Shown here piece by piece: positions 13,432 through 26,680 of a stretch of 64,000 nt of DNA (positions are counted from its first letter, which is position 1; every line of letters begins with the position of its first letter). The notes under the pieces are model-generated. The model had not been told where the DNA came from. It made no database searches and saw only the letters and a program-made list of their open reading frames with translations. The position numbers and the translations under genes were made by a program. Source of the DNA: Lagopus muta (Eukaryota; Chordata; Aves; Galliformes; Phasianidae); the NCBI RefSeq assembly GCF_023343835.1, contig NC_064443.1:17619501-17683500 (forward strand), written 5' to 3'.

Positions 13432-13454
13432 GGGGGGGGGGGGGGGGGGGGGGG
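13432..13454 (+). repeat. (G)23 homopolymer tract
   Basis: Twenty-three uninterrupted G residues follow CCCGATGGA and are followed by ATGGGAGG. Such a run can fold into a G-quadruplex and is prone to length change and sequencing error, so the exact count should be treated with caution. Confidence 0.9.
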
Positions 13455-13593
13455 ATGGGAGGAAGGCACAGACATGTAAAAATCTTCCTGTTCTGGAAAA
13501 ACTGCTTTTAAAGTTGTTGAAACATCCCACCCAACACTCAGTTAAAAAATAAAAAAAAAAAAATCTGTTGTTTTAATTTGAAAGTTTTTATTG

Positions 13594-13980
13594 AAAGGCT
13601 GAGTAACCTGAGTTCAGCCTGGGGAAAAAAAAGACTGAGAGGGGATCTGATTAGTCTTTATAATTATCTAAAGAGAGGTGGGAAGAAAATGTATGAGGCT
13701 CTTCTTGGTGGCGTGTAGTGATAGGTCAAGGAGCAATGGCCTAAAACTTGAACAGAGGGAGTGCTGTACTAATACGTGGAAGAGCTTCTTTATGATAATG
13801 GTGATGGAGCACTGGGGCAGTTTGCCCAGAGAGCTGGTGGAGTCTCATTCTGTGGAGATACTCTCATTTGGATGCCTGCCTGTGTGACCTGCTGTAGGGA
13901 ACCTGCTTCAGCAGGGGGTTGGACTTGATGATGATCTCGTGAGGTCCCTTCCAACCCCCGCGTTCCTGTGATTCTGTGAC
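13594..13980 (+). mobile_element. CR1 LINE, 5'-truncated 3' end
   Basis: CR1 is the dominant avian non-LTR retrotransposon; copies are normally 5'-truncated and keep only the 3' part. This copy has the family landmarks in order: GGCTGAGTAACCTGAG and TTCAGCCTGGGG, then GACTGAGAGGGGATCTGAT, GATAGGTCAAGGAGCAATGG, GCACTGGGGCAGTTTGCCCA, and finally CAGGGGGTTGGACTTGATGA, GAGGTCCCTTCCAACCCC and GTGATTCTGTGA. It is diverged and has lost open frames. The 69-codon frame inside it (13678-13887) is not a gene. Confidence 0.93.
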
Positions 13981-16900
13981 CATGTACTTGGCATGATCCA
14001 ATTTTGTTTCAGGCTATAACGTAATTAGAATTTGCTGTTGCCACAATCTGATGTACAAGAGGGGAAAAAAAAATGAATGAAATCACAGCTCTGAGGTTCT
14101 ATATGATAAACATTGATCGCTGTGCTCATGATCAATAGAGGGCCATAGGTCTTTATACCAAATCCCACAGCCTATCAAACTCCATTAAAAACTGAATCCA
14201 CTGATTTTTCTAAAGTCTACAAGAACACGCTGTGCACTGCTAAGGTATTTGTTTGCTACTATATTTGTTTAGGCTTTGGAGAGTATAGCTTCCCACTTCC
14301 ATGTCTCTTGCCATTTGTCAGTCTGCTGAAGGCAGTGACTGCTTCTTCCCCCAGTTTAGAGAAAAGCACTGTAAAATGGCATCTGCTTAAAATTTTTCCG
14401 ACTCTATAGTTTCACACTTTAGACATATACTCCCAGGATATGCCTTTGGTAATGTCTTTATGAAAAGCTGAACGTTTGGTCCTTGCAACCCCTAGGGCAA
14501 TTCATGCTTTTGAAGAATTTGCAAAACTTACTGAGGCCTGACCTTTCTTTTCTGCAATCTTGTTGACTGTGTTTAATTCTGTACACTTTCCTCTGTACTT
14601 TTTCCTATTTGATCTTCAAAGAGGTTTCAGTGAACTTTCCCTATAAAATGGTGCAAAGTTTTTTGATCTTTCTTTTTTTTAAGCATGCACCTAGGAACTC
14701 AGGACTTTTCCTAAGCAGTGGGGTTAGCTAACTGCTTCCCAGTCTTCAGGCAGTCATTTCTTTAGTGAATTTATATGTTTGACCATCTAAATCTTGTTCT
14801 TACTTAATGTCTAAGTCTTACCTTTTAGCTTAGTCATTTTCGTAGCTGCTCCTAGACAGAACCTGAGCTTCAGTGCTCTGTCAGTTCACGCTTTTCTTTG
14901 AGAAGTGTCATTGCATTGACTGTTCCCTGGTTTGCAAAGACACTGGTGAACATCCATGTTTTCCATTCAGGTAAGCTGATGTAATGCAGTGCCAGACTCT
15001 CTGCTTGTGTTTCTATACAAACTTATTTCAAAGATTCCAAAGAAAAGCTGTTTATTTAGTAGCAGTTCTAGCAAATAGGTAGTAGTAATGTTTATCTTCC
15101 TGATGTGAGGGCAAACGTTGCTTTTTGAAATACTCTATTCCAAATCATGGAAATCTTCCCATTCACCAGTGGGGTTTTTTTGGCCCACCTCACCACCGAA
15201 TGTCACATCTGATACAAGAAATATCACATCTTTTCATTAGAAGGCCTAGAAACAGAGTTTTTGTTCCTTTCAGAGCAGTTTCTGGCATTTGTCTGACACT
15301 TTGAGCACTGAGACAGCTCTTGACTTTTCCCAAGAACAAACATCTTCTGTGAATTCATTCCATTTCATTTCATAAGTGTCAAAATAATTGAAATCCTCCC
15401 CAGTCAGCATTCGAGACTTTTTCAGTCTTGCACCTGCTTTCGCATCCTGTCCCAGAGGTCTGTCAGAGCTCCCACTACACAACCACAAGTGTGTATGTCT
15501 ATGTATGTATGCATTTGCCTCCACTCCTTCCACCAAGCCACCTACACTGTGAGAGTCTGCATATAACTTTCCTTTGCATATAACTTTTCCTTCTGTTGTA
15601 TGTCTATTAACTCTGCCTAGAATGTTTTGGAAGACTACAGGACAAGGTCTTGAGGAGATGTTTTTGTTAAATTCTCACCAATTCTGCCACCTGCACTTCT
15701 TTCTAAATTTGCAAGTTTGTGACTGACAAGAGCAGGAATATATTTTAAATTATGCTGCTGGGCACAGGTGTGACAACGTCATATATTTTACTTTTTATTA
15801 TTCTCCTCCATCCGTACTTCTACTTTTCTATAGATTTTCTGAAGTAGAAGGAATGAATACTCAAAGGTGCTGATTAACTGCTGCCCAGGAAGGAAAGAGA
15901 AAGGGGAGGGGAAGAGGAAAGAATAACTGAAAAATGAATTAAAACCCACAGTGCCTCACTCCAACTCACAGGAATTGTTTTTTCCTCGCCTTCCTTCCAG
16001 CCAGCCCAGTTCACACGTGAGCCTGAGTAAGTGGGCCCATGCACTGTGTGGGGCAGAGAACATTTCTGCTAGAAGGAAGCTATTCAGATAAGGCTCAGCA
16101 GCACTTGCAAAATCCAGGTTAACATTAGTAATGATGCATTAATGTGTTTACAAGAACAACCTGTACTCAATATAATTGGTTAGCCTTCCTGAAACCAGTC
16201 TCACTTGGAGTCATGTGTAGTCTGAAATGTGGTAACATAGGCTGGACTAAAAGGTGGAAGGTGGCTGCTTGCATATCTGCATTTTCTGGCTCCTTATTAG
16301 CTGAATGACTTGTTTCTGTTTTCCCTGCCAGACTGCTCAGCAAGTGCAGTGTTCCCTTAGGCACAGAAACTAAATAGTAAAGGCATAAGCACAGGACAGC
16401 GTCCTCTGAGGATGTTCAGTGATGTGAGAGATGAAGTGAGGCATCAGCAGGGAGGCTGAGATGGCAGCGAAGGAAGAGCTGCAGGTGGGGAGGATACCTG
16501 AACTCACCTGTGGCAGGACCTGAGCTGGTCATTGTGAGCAGATGCTGTGGTTCCCTTCTGTTGCATGGATGTGTTCAGGAGCAAATAAACACGACCAGAG
16601 GCAGCACAGGGCTTCAAAGGAGGAGGATACAGGAGGGCATGTGAACACTGCCATAGTGGATGTCCATGCCCTTGTGTGCTGCTATTTACCTGTCCCTGGA
16701 GTTTCAGCTGAGCAATTTCCAGGATCGGCCTTGTGCTGTGAAAGTCTGCTCCAGAATCTGAATTTTTCTTTCTCTAGCAATTTAATTCCATCTTTTTGCA
16801 AGGCAAAAACAACCTTAAAACTTAAGGCATTGATAACCCCATGCCAGTCTGGTAGTATCAGTCCCAGCTTTGAGAGGCATGAACTGCCCCATCGATTCCC

Positions 16901-19645
16901 ATCACAGTTCAGTGAATGCAATGACTTTGCATAACTCTTGTAGTGAAATAAATCATTCTGCCGCAGCACAGTGACTGGCACTTTCTCTTATGCTTCCTCT
17001 GCCATCTGTTGCTGCATCCTCCTGGATGTGCTGGTCCTTCCAAGGAGGGAACTCAAGCTCTATGCTCACCCATGGCAGTAGGGTCCCTTGGCCACCATGC
17101 AGAGCTGATGATAAAACCGGTCCCTGTGCCATGGCTGCAGTTCTGAGTGGGGGGGGGGGAGTGATCTGCTTCTGCCAACAGCTGCTCCACAGGAGGGAGC
17201 AGCTCCCATGGCTTTCTTCCCCATTTCCATCAGTTTCTAAAGCATTGAGGCCTTTCAGCACCAAGTCGCAGCTGCTTTCATTTGGATGCAGGAACAAGGA
17301 GTCAAGAATTAAAAAGCATTTCATGGAGACTGAATTTGCCACTGATTTTTTTTGTCTGCATTCAGTGATGTATTTGGATAATTGAAGAGAAGCCTAAGTG
17401 CTTCATAAAGAGATAAGAGACAAACAGTCCTTTCCCAGTGCACTGTTACATACAATTTCTCTGTGTTGTCTGATCCTAGCACTAAAGAAGACGTCTGCTT
17501 TGCAAAATAGAACCCTCTGCTTTTCTTTCCTGCTCAAGCTCTCTTTTCTTTCCGAGCACCTCTTCTGAATTCTGAAGTCTTTATGAATTTAAGGCCTGAC
17601 AGTAATCCCTGATCTCTTTGCATGGATATGGAGAAATTATGCTCTCTCAGATCTCAGAACCCCACAGAGAGCTTAGAGAAAAGCAGTGATATCAACAATT
17701 TTGTTATTTTTTTTTTTTTGTTTGGCCCAAATAAAGTCTATTCCACAGAGTGCCTTTAATGATGGACTTATTCACAGGTAGACATGCATGTGGCATTTCC
17801 AGCTGGGCCCTGGTAAGCAGCAGGGAGCAGAACATGTACAGACCCAGGTTATTGTAACATAGATTTCAAAAATCAATCCAGAATTTGTAAGTGATACGTG
17901 GCTGATTTTCCCAAATTGTCACATCACACTGTAGCTTGGAAGATATTGAATTGATGAAAGAATTGCTGGGTGCAGCTCTGCAACTTGTGCTCTTCAAGAA
18001 GTGGCTGGGTGGCTACAATGGCCCTTACAGATCCTAACATCAGATACAAATTCTGCAGGATTTGGGAGGCCTTATTCAAAGATTCCATGCACTGTGTTAA
18101 TGCTTTGTACTGTTCTTCTCTTTGCTAAAAGAATTAAGTGGAAAACCTCAGTGGGAGCAGAGAACTCAGAAGCTTTCCAGGCTGCACCATGAATAGCATG
18201 GCCACATGGAGAGCAGAGGTTTGCAGTGGCATCTCAGCCGTTCTTGCAGTGTTATATCACTTGCAAGGCAATGCATCAGCCATACTGGCCACATCCATAT
18301 ACCTGGCAGAGAGGGGTTTTCTGTGTCTCAATGTGTGTTAAGGCTGCATGTCTTTCTCCTCATAATTCTCATCTCTCATGCAATGTTCTCGTTCCATCTG
18401 GCTGGGTGTCAGGTGTGGTACCAAAGCTTCAGGACCTTAATTTCCAACTGGTGGCTACTAGTGGTTGGCAAGTTAGGTTACATTGTGGCTATTTATTATC
18501 TGTGTTAATTGTTTGACAGATTGTTATTGACTGTAATCCCAAGGATGGCAGATGGCCAATAAAAGGCAAAACATAGCTTGCTATCTTTTTTGTGACATCT
18601 TAATGGCTCTTAGATTTAAAATATATCTGTATCTTCATGTTGTATAAAGTATTCTGTCATCACTTACATGAAAATGGTATAAAGTATTGAAATTATGCAG
18701 GGAAGACTTGAACTATGGGTACTGGGCTGTCTAGATGCAAATAGAAGTAAATCTACCTTGAATCTGTGCTGCAAACATTGTCTGCTAATAGCAGCCAAAC
18801 ACAGTCAGAAACCAATGGATTTATTTTCCAGTAAAAAGGTATGAAGAAAGCAACAAGGAGTTTTTTTGGACTCCCATATGCTGAGAATTTTTTTTTACTG
18901 AAGTTTTCTTTCTTTTGTACAAACAGAAATTGTCTTCAGTTTGAAATGACATTTCTGTAAGAATTTATTTGCCATTGAGATGTTGCTAGCTGCCAGCTTG
19001 GGCCAGTTTGTCACTGCCACATGAAGACAAACCTTTCGTCTCTCTCTGTCCTCAGGATAAGTGTGAAGTGAGTGCGACTTTTCTCCATTCAGCCCAGATC
19101 CACAAGAAGATTAGCATCATTAATCTAACGAGATGTCCATTTAGAACCCCTGTTCTGCTGCTCTCTGCACCTGCACTTCAATCCAAGGCATCTGATTTAT
19201 TTATTTCACTGAGTTGGCACTAGGGTGACACTTTACAAGCCTATTTTTTTCCATTTTTTGCCATGGCTTAGCTTCTTAGCAGCTAGATAATGACTAAGCC
19301 CACTAACTTAGTGTGGAAACTTGGTATTTCTCCACCCACTTCCTCCAACATTCACACTCTGAGTCATTCTCTGCTGAGATTTAACATTTATTTTGAGTTT
19401 CTGTGTAGTCGCACAGCTCACATAATGCCACACAGTGCTGAGGCACCAAAATCCATGAAGTACCACAGGAATGCTCAAAAGGGCATCCCTTTTGAGAAGG
19501 GGAGCCTCAGATTTCGGTCTGATAAATCCCGTGTGTGAATGGTTTTGCACATTTATATTTGGGACCACTCAAAGGGTTTGATAGTTGATTTTGGTAAAGG
19601 TATTTTTAAAAGCTTCGGACCTCAGTTTCTCACATAAGGTATGTA
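13981..19645. other. Unique non-coding DNA
   Basis: No gene is recognised. Overlapping frames of about 130 codons at 16542-16934 (+), 16953-17342 (-) and 16990-17385 (+) lie in a GC-richer patch and look like chance frames, with no known domain and mutual antisense overlap. An 11-base G run is at 17149-17159 and a 13-base T run near 17707-17719. Confidence 0.5.
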
Positions 19646-19900
19646 CAGGGGAAATGGCCTCAAGCTGTGCCAGGAGAGGTTTGAGTTAGGTATCAGGAAG
19701 AGCTTTACAGAGTTGTTAAGCACTGGAACAGGCTCCCCAGGAAGGTGGTTGAGTCACCGTCCCTGGATGTGTTTAAAAACCGTTTGGATGTGGTGCTCAG
19801 GGACGTGATTTAGCATTTGATTGTTTGAGTTAAGACTGTATGGTTAGGTTGTGTTTGGACTTGAAGGTCTTTTCCAACCTGAGCAATTCTATGATTCTAT
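19646..19900 (+). mobile_element. CR1 LINE, 5'-truncated 3' end
   Basis: The landmarks are in CR1 order: GGAAATGGCCTCAAGCTGTG, CCAGGAGAGGTTTGAGTTAG, CACTGGAACAGGCTCCCCAG, GGTGGTTGAGTCACCGTCCC, GGATGTGGTGCTCAGGGACG, then TTGAAGGTCTTTTCCAACCT and ATTCTATGATTCTAT at the end. The layout fits the CR1 subfamilies that carry the TCACC..CCCTGGA and CAGGGAC words rather than the type at 34.75 kb. It is inactive and too short to encode protein. Confidence 0.94.
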
Positions 19901-21300
19901 ATAAGCAAGGAGCTGGGCAGAAAAGCATGTTTGTCCTCCCTACTGACCAGGCACTGTAACGTACAGGAAGAAAAAAATGAGATTTCCTGTCAATATAAAG
20001 CGAAAAAGAACATCTACTAGAGTGTGTCCTAGGGCAGCTACCTTCTTGCTGAGGGCTGTGCCAAAAGTCACGTTGGATTCCCATAACCTTGCTTTCCCAA
20101 AAGAACTGCAGCAATAAGGATCCCCTGCTGGATGAGTAATTCCTCAAAAGAGCAAAAATTAAGTGTATTCCCAGCAGAGCTCGAGCTTAAGAGGATGTGG
20201 TGTGTTCTTGGAAGAGACCTGCCTGCGTGGAGACCACATGCAGTAGCTTCAGCCACCTGATCGATGAAGTGATTACCCTGGCAGTTATCCAGCGGCCAAG
20301 ATATATAGTGATGCAGTAATAATTGCTGTGCAAGACCATCATTTGGAATGAATGAAGTGAGAGAAATGCTGAAGCATTTCAAACAATGGCTCCTCAGCAG
20401 ACTTAATAGCAGTCGCTTAGAAAGAAGATTTTGTTGCTGAATGCCGGTGATACCTTGTCCATGGGGTGAAATGTTTCCATCAAATTTAGCAAGTATGCCA
20501 CTGAGGTCATTTTCTCCTGCCAGTATACACTGAATCTTGAATTAAGTGGACCTTATATGCCTAGTCAATGGTGCCTTTCTTTTCTGGTTGTTTCTGTGGC
20601 TTCAACATAATTGTGTTAGCTTTAGCCTGCATTTTCCTTCATTCAGTGTAATTCCCATTATGTATCAAGGTATTTGGCAGATGGTGCTTTTTCCATAGAC
20701 CCAGTACCCTGCATCACAGCTTTATGTGCTCTTTACCCAGGTTTTTGCTATTGCTATTTTGATTTCTTTGCACCTTTTGAAATACAAGTACTTACCTCTG
20801 TCAGGGTTGTATAAAGACCGTTGAAAAGTGAAGGCAATTGTTGGAAATGTGAATGAAGGTGATTTAAAGTAACAGCAGTGCTGTGAGAAACTTACCCACT
20901 CTTTTTCTCCCTAGATTTAAAATTTTAAAAGATATGATGGTTTTTACCATGTACCAATACACCAATCTGTTAAGGAGGAAGGCTGCATAAGGAGCTGTAG
21001 CATAAATGCATCATATAGAATACTTTAATTGCTACATTTTAAGTCTGTTTTTCATGACTGGCACTGTGTTGTTTTAAATGTAGTTTGATTAAATTCAGTC
21101 ATAGCAGAAGCACTGCATTTAATCTTTCAGAAAGCACTTTATGCCACCCTGAGTTACATCAGTCACACATTGCTATGGCTGCAACAAAAGCCAAGGCTAA
21201 AACTGTTTAATTTTATATGGTTTAAGTGCTATAATAAGATATCAAATGTTCCCTCTACAACCAGTTGTCTTTATCATTAAAAAGTCCTTTCATAGAGTGA
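19901..21300. other. Unique non-coding DNA
   Basis: No gene or repeat family is recognisable. Frames of about 105 codons on the minus strand at 19830-20147 and 20068-20382 overlap each other, and the first runs into the CR1; neither resembles a known protein. Confidence 0.5.
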
Positions 21301-21339
21301 GATTCTCCGTGCTTTTCTTTTCCAGTTTAAGGATAACTT

Positions 21340-21960
21340 GAAAATACAAGGAGTGCACTTAGTCATTAATCAGTGACAGGGACGATTCAACCAGTGCAAT
21401 TAACTACACTTGCTCTATTAATAATCAAGCATGCCAAAAATGCTTCTGCACTCAGGTGTTAATCAGGACGCAGCATAGCTCTGTGTAACTTCCCTTTAAA
21501 GTGCTAAAGGAAATGCAGATTAATGGAGAATCAATGTGGGATATAGAAGTGTGACACGCTCTTGCCAGTAAAAATTCAGCTTTCCTGAGAAAACATCAAG
21601 ACAGTGCAGCTGTATAGAAGGCAGCCCGTTTAACAGACACCCTTACAAACCTGCCTGTTTAGTCAGCTCACAGTCACGCTAATATAAGGAGCTAAAGAAA
21701 TAATCTTTGCTTCCTACTCACTACCTCATGTTCAGGAGAGCCAGCCAGAAATGCATCTGGATTACCAAGTGCCACACAAGGTGAACCTTGCAGGGTGCCC
21801 ACCGGCCTGACAGCCAGTTTGCATTTCGCTTCTCTCAGAACTGTGGGGGGACTTCAATCATTTAGGATTAGGTGTGATTTATCGGGTCACTTCAGGCGCT
21901 CATGAATGCAGGTATCTAATGAACGTATAACTCAGTGCTATTAATCAGAACCCTCCACTC
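21340..21960. promoter_or_regulatory. Candidate conserved enhancer-like block
   Basis: The word TTAATCAG occurs three times within 600 bases (21366-21373, 21459-21466, 21941-21948). Other TAAT-core sites occur at 21398-21403 and 21416-21426. TAAT cores are the recognition words of homeodomain proteins, and clusters of this kind are typical of conserved developmental enhancers. I see no open frame or repeat here. This is motif appearance only; conservation is not shown. Confidence 0.3.
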
Positions 21961-22235
21961 CTAGCACCCAAACTAATACACTAATTTCAGTGCTAATTAA
22001 CCTACCAGCCAAAGTAGACAATAACTGTCTTCTATATGGATACACCAACATCTCTTTACCTATTTCTCTCACCTCTTGCACTCTCTCTACCATACTGATA
22101 AGAGAACTGATTTATATTTGTTGGCTCATGCACCAAAAATATCTGCTTGTTCAAAGGTTTTGGTTTGAAGGAAAGAGTTAATTACTTAGACATTTCAAAA
22201 GGTATACAAAGCTCATCTCCAGGCAACTCCAGGGC

Positions 22236-22243
22236 TATAAAAG
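22236..22243 (+). promoter_or_regulatory. TATA box with matching initiator-like site
   Basis: TATAAAAG in the context GGGCTATAAAAGAGC is a textbook TATA box. An initiator-like word, GCACTCT, places an A at 22265, 29 bases downstream of the first T, which is the normal TATA-to-start spacing for RNA polymerase II. No long frame follows, so any transcript would be non-coding or spliced. A chance match is possible. Confidence 0.3.
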
Positions 22244-22269
22244 AGCATCTGTTTGCAGAGGTGCACTCT

Positions 22270-25200
22270 CTGGCATAGAAAAAGCGGCATTATTATGCAG
22301 TAAAAACTTGCAAGAGACTTAGGCACTTTTGAACTATACAGATTTTGCTTCTGCTAGCATTCAAGAGTTGTCACAACAAATGTCCCTGTCTCCAGAGCTG
22401 TTAGCACACAAGTTAATAGTTTTGCAAGAAAGCCACAAGGTATGGCACAATCTTTACAAAATTAACTCGTTCTAAATTGCACTTATCCTTAGTTACAATG
22501 ATTGCTTACCAAAAGATATTATCAAAGACAGTACTGTAAGATTATACCTCCAGTAATGATAGTCTTTGTTCCATGTAGGATGTTTTATCTATCGTGACCT
22601 AACACTTTTGCTGTGGTGGAAGTATTTATGAAACAGAAAAAGATGAATTTGGTCTTTCATATGAAATTTAACAAATCTCTGTTTTATCAATCTATTTTAG
22701 ATGGTTGCCCTTTCAAATAATAATTTTAAAAGTGCATTTCCTTCTTTATAGTCCATTATGCTCTACTGGCTTTAGGGAACCATTGTATTAAAAACTGACA
22801 AAAACATACACAAAACCAGAAACCCCTCTGGAGTTCAGAGCTCACAGAACTCGTCAGAGGAGTTTTTATCTCCCCTGAATCAATAAGCCATTAAAAAACA
22901 TCACGTATTTATGTAATCAGGTGACTTGCTGTCCGTATTAAAAACCCTTTGAAAATTTGTGTGATGTACAAACTACATATGAATAGAGACCTGTTTTGAA
23001 CAGTGGGATCCAAGCTGCTTTAAGGACCTGTGCATTCATTTTGTCAATATCTTTAATATCTTCTTACTTTCACCCTCGGTGGTCATCAACACAAAGGAAT
23101 AAATATGATCTAAGTAAAAAATGAAAATGCGCCCTTAGGCCAAGCTGAGAAGAAAGATTTCAGAGTCCTTGAATCTGTATCTAGACAATTTTTAGTAAAA
23201 TTTAAGCGTTAGAAAAGAGAAAATAATCCCAAGTTATTTTCCTCCCATCACACTTCATTCCCATGTGGCAGATCAAGCCCTGAGCCCATCCACGCTGTCA
23301 CCGACTCCTTGGTGGGCACAGTGCTTGAGGCTGGCCATGCCCAGGCTATGGGTGACCACCTTAGATCCACCAGGCCCTGGTAACTCATGTCCCATCTACC
23401 ACTCCAGCCAAGTCAACTGCAATCACCTCTTGCTCGTGTGGTGGAACAACAGGCTGGTTGGGCTAACCCCTATCTTCTGGCTCAGCTAAACCATCAGCAT
23501 TTGCAGGGAAAAAGAAGCAAGACAGACATATTTAGAATCATTGTTTTGTTTCCTTGGAGGCAACCTTTGGACTGTATTGATTTTCCTCTTATTTAATACC
23601 CAGGCAGCCTCCTACTTTTCTGCACAGCAGTTTCCCCAGCAATTCCTGTGCCCCGTTCCCGAGTGGTGCACACCAGAGATGCAGTTAGTGATGCAGAAGC
23701 CTGCATTCCAGTCACAAGCTCAATAATTCTGCAGGTTTTGCCTGCCTTCCATTTTCTCTTGTTCAATAGGAAAACGAAAAGATTGCTGTATTTATAATAT
23801 ACTCTTTTCTGTCATCCTGTACCAGTGAAAAAGAAAAAAACATTCCACTAGGCAATATTGCTATGAAATAAGGGGAGAGGGGAGAGACAATTCAAAGAAA
23901 GTTTCCTCCTTTTATCTGATCCCTGCTGTTCTTTTTACAGCCATCTAGCCAATACTGTTACCTCTGATGCTTTTAAGGAAGGCAGGAAAAGCAACTTTCG
24001 CTCTTAAGGAAATCCAGTCTTCTTTTATTCCCTTCAAAATAAGGCAGCAAATGAAGAATAGCTCCTGGTCAGGTCAAAGGAAGATGATCCTACCACCATG
24101 TGTTTGGATCTTCAGTTCTGTGTTATCAGAACCTGTTTCCTAAACACTTGGGATATTTTCTCTTGTAACATACTCTCATGCAGATTTATTTACAAATCTT
24201 CATTCTAAAATAGATGAAAATAGATGAATTTGGAGTTTGCATTAAGCTCAGAGTAGTCTGTGTTACCCTAACAGCTGGATCCCTATAGACACAGGAGTGG
24301 TTTTTCAGGACTGGCTTCCAGAAAAGAGAAGTCTGTGGCTTCTTTAAGGTCCCCATTTGGCCTGGGTGTCAAATCAACCACTTTCAATTTGAATGATGAA
24401 TAATGAATGCTTGAAGGAGTATTCAGCAGATCATTCCAAAAGTTACAGTGGCTGGAGCTGGATAGTGTGAAATATTATTTGAAGAACTGGGAGTAGCGAG
24501 TAGATTAATAAAGCAAGCCAAAAAATAATAATAATTTAAAAAAAAATAAAATTCCATTTTATTTTTGGACAGCGTTCAAACAAGTAAGAGGACAATATTT
24601 TATCAAATGAATTAGTTGCTAATTCTTCAGTCAGCCTAGGAAGTGCCTGTTGTGAAGCTTTTGTGCTGCTTATGGAAGCCCTTCATGACTCTTGATGTCC
24701 TGGTGCTGCAGCTCAACACAGTTACTCCCAATAAACAAAGAGTGAGATCTTCTCGTAAGCATAGAGCAATGATTCCTCACATCTTGTGGAAAACAGCTTT
24801 CATCTGTGTGCAGTATCAACTTATGCTCTGATGCCAGTATAAAACTGTTTAACACAAAAATTTTAATTGATAGAGGAACTTTACCAGGTTTGATAAATCA
24901 GATTCTTCTTTCTACTGATGCGTTCAGTAGTTAGTAACACAAAATAGTGATCTTTCTCCTGAGAATTTCAGGGGTAGTTTTATATTTCTTGAGAAATAAC
25001 TCAAAGAACGTGACTCACCTTATATCTGGTAGGTTCTAGCATGTAGACATCACGTTCTGAGGGAAGAGATGGCAGTTCTTGTTTTATGAAGGGACCATTA
25101 CACACCTTCACAGGCATCTATTCTACATTTTGTCTTTTTTTTTTTCTTTCTTTTCTTTTTTTTTTTTTTTTTGCTATTTTTGCTTACCTATGCTTTGCTT

Positions 25201-26583
25201 TGATATCTCTAATCTATAGGAGCTCACTGATGATCCTGATGAGAAACAGAAGACCTTTGTTTCACATCTAGGAGGAACAACAGTCACATGAGGAATAACA
25301 GCCTTATCTGCTCTTCTTTCAGCTCATCCAATAGAAAATAGTGTCTTTGCTGAACCAATACATGCACCAATACACGATGCTGATGATTAAACAGCCAGCT
25401 TACCAGCCCCTGTGGGAAACTGTACAAGGCTATGAGTGTGTCTAGGTGTCTAGGTTGAGGTCAGGGATGCACGGAGTGCACAGCTACAACAGCTTTGCAG
25501 GAGGGTCATTGCATGCACGGCATGGTTAAGCAGTTATGTTATTAAATGACCTGGTACCTCGTCTTAGAGAGCTCCCAGCACCTGAGCAAAGGCTGCAGCT
25601 GTTCTTTTAGTGAAGAAATATTTTGTTTTTTCTGTTTCCCTTTCTCTGGTTTTCAAGCCCAAGGTAGCTATCCTGGCCCCCAGGAACAGATTGGAGCATT
25701 GTGAACAGAACCACAGTACAGTGAAGACTTGAGGAGCAACAGAGTTTTCATAGAGCATGCTGGCGTTTACGAGATGCCGAAAAGGGGAGAGAATGAAAAA
25801 CAGTCACTGAGAAGGATGATTAGTCTCCTACCCTAGAAGAAAATTGTCTTGCTCAACACCTTACATTTCGGTAGAGCTCTTACTGTTCTGATTTTAGGGC
25901 TATAGATTAATCTCTCTGATTTAGGCAGAAAATAAGCCATTAGTCTAGCTAGCTTTAACAAATGTTTCTAATGGAAGAATTTTCAAATATACTCTCATTT
26001 TCCACATATTTCCACATATCAGGGCTGTAAAAGTTAGTTTGTGTATGGCATTGTGGAAGCACACGTAGGCAAAACCATAAAGACAGATTTTATATTCAGC
26101 ATAAAGGATTTAGCTACGGTTCAGTTGTCAAAATTGTTCGACTGAAAGTAATTTTAAAAAGGAAAGTGTATTTTTGATTAATCAGAAATTTTCACAAAGA
26201 ACATCTGCTTTCTGTAGCAAATGTTGACATGTCAAAGAGACAAATTTCACGAGCACAACCCAACCAAACAGAAACACATTTTAAGCTCATGAACTTCAGA
26301 ACTTTTCTACATCTTTTAGTTGGAACAAAATTCTCAAGCCATTTTACCTGTCTTTAAACCCTTTAAATTAATTAGCAGTTCCCTGAGTAGTGCCGGGGAG
26401 CACAGCTCTCTGAGGTGGGTGAACGTGGAGGCTCCCCTGGTGTTACCTGTGAGCTGGGGAGCAACGGGTCTGCTCCAAGCTGCTCAGTGAGGCACAAGTA
26501 ATGCACACGTGTCTCAGCCAGCTCTCCCCGAGCACACAGAGCGAAACATGAAGCAGTTCATCTAAGCCAGAGACTATGTATGA
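22270..26583. other. Unique non-coding DNA
   Basis: No gene is recognised. A pure pyrimidine tract of about 40 bases is at 25133-25172. AT-rich sequence with TAAT words at 22880-22960 resembles conserved non-coding DNA, but the evidence is weak. Confidence 0.5.
25133..25172 (+). repeat. T-rich pyrimidine tract
   Basis: Forty bases of T with scattered C, interrupted neither by A nor G. Likely a low-complexity tract. The phenylalanine-rich frame at 25086-25271 is its by-product. Confidence 0.8.
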
Positions 26584-26680
26584 TCAGCCTGGTCTGGTGG
26601 TTGGAGACCCTGCACATAGCAGGGGGTTGGAACTAGATGATCGTTGCGGTCCTTTTCAACCCAGGCCATTCTATGATTAT
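26584..26680 (+). mobile_element. CR1 LINE, short 3' fragment
   Basis: About 97 bases of a CR1 tail: CAGCCTGGTCTGGTGGTTGG, GACCCTGCACATAGCAGGGG, GTTGGAACTAGATGATCGTT and CAACCCAGGCCATTCTATGA. It belongs to the subfamily with the CTGCACATAGCAGG word. It is heavily 5'-truncated and non-functional. Confidence 0.93.
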
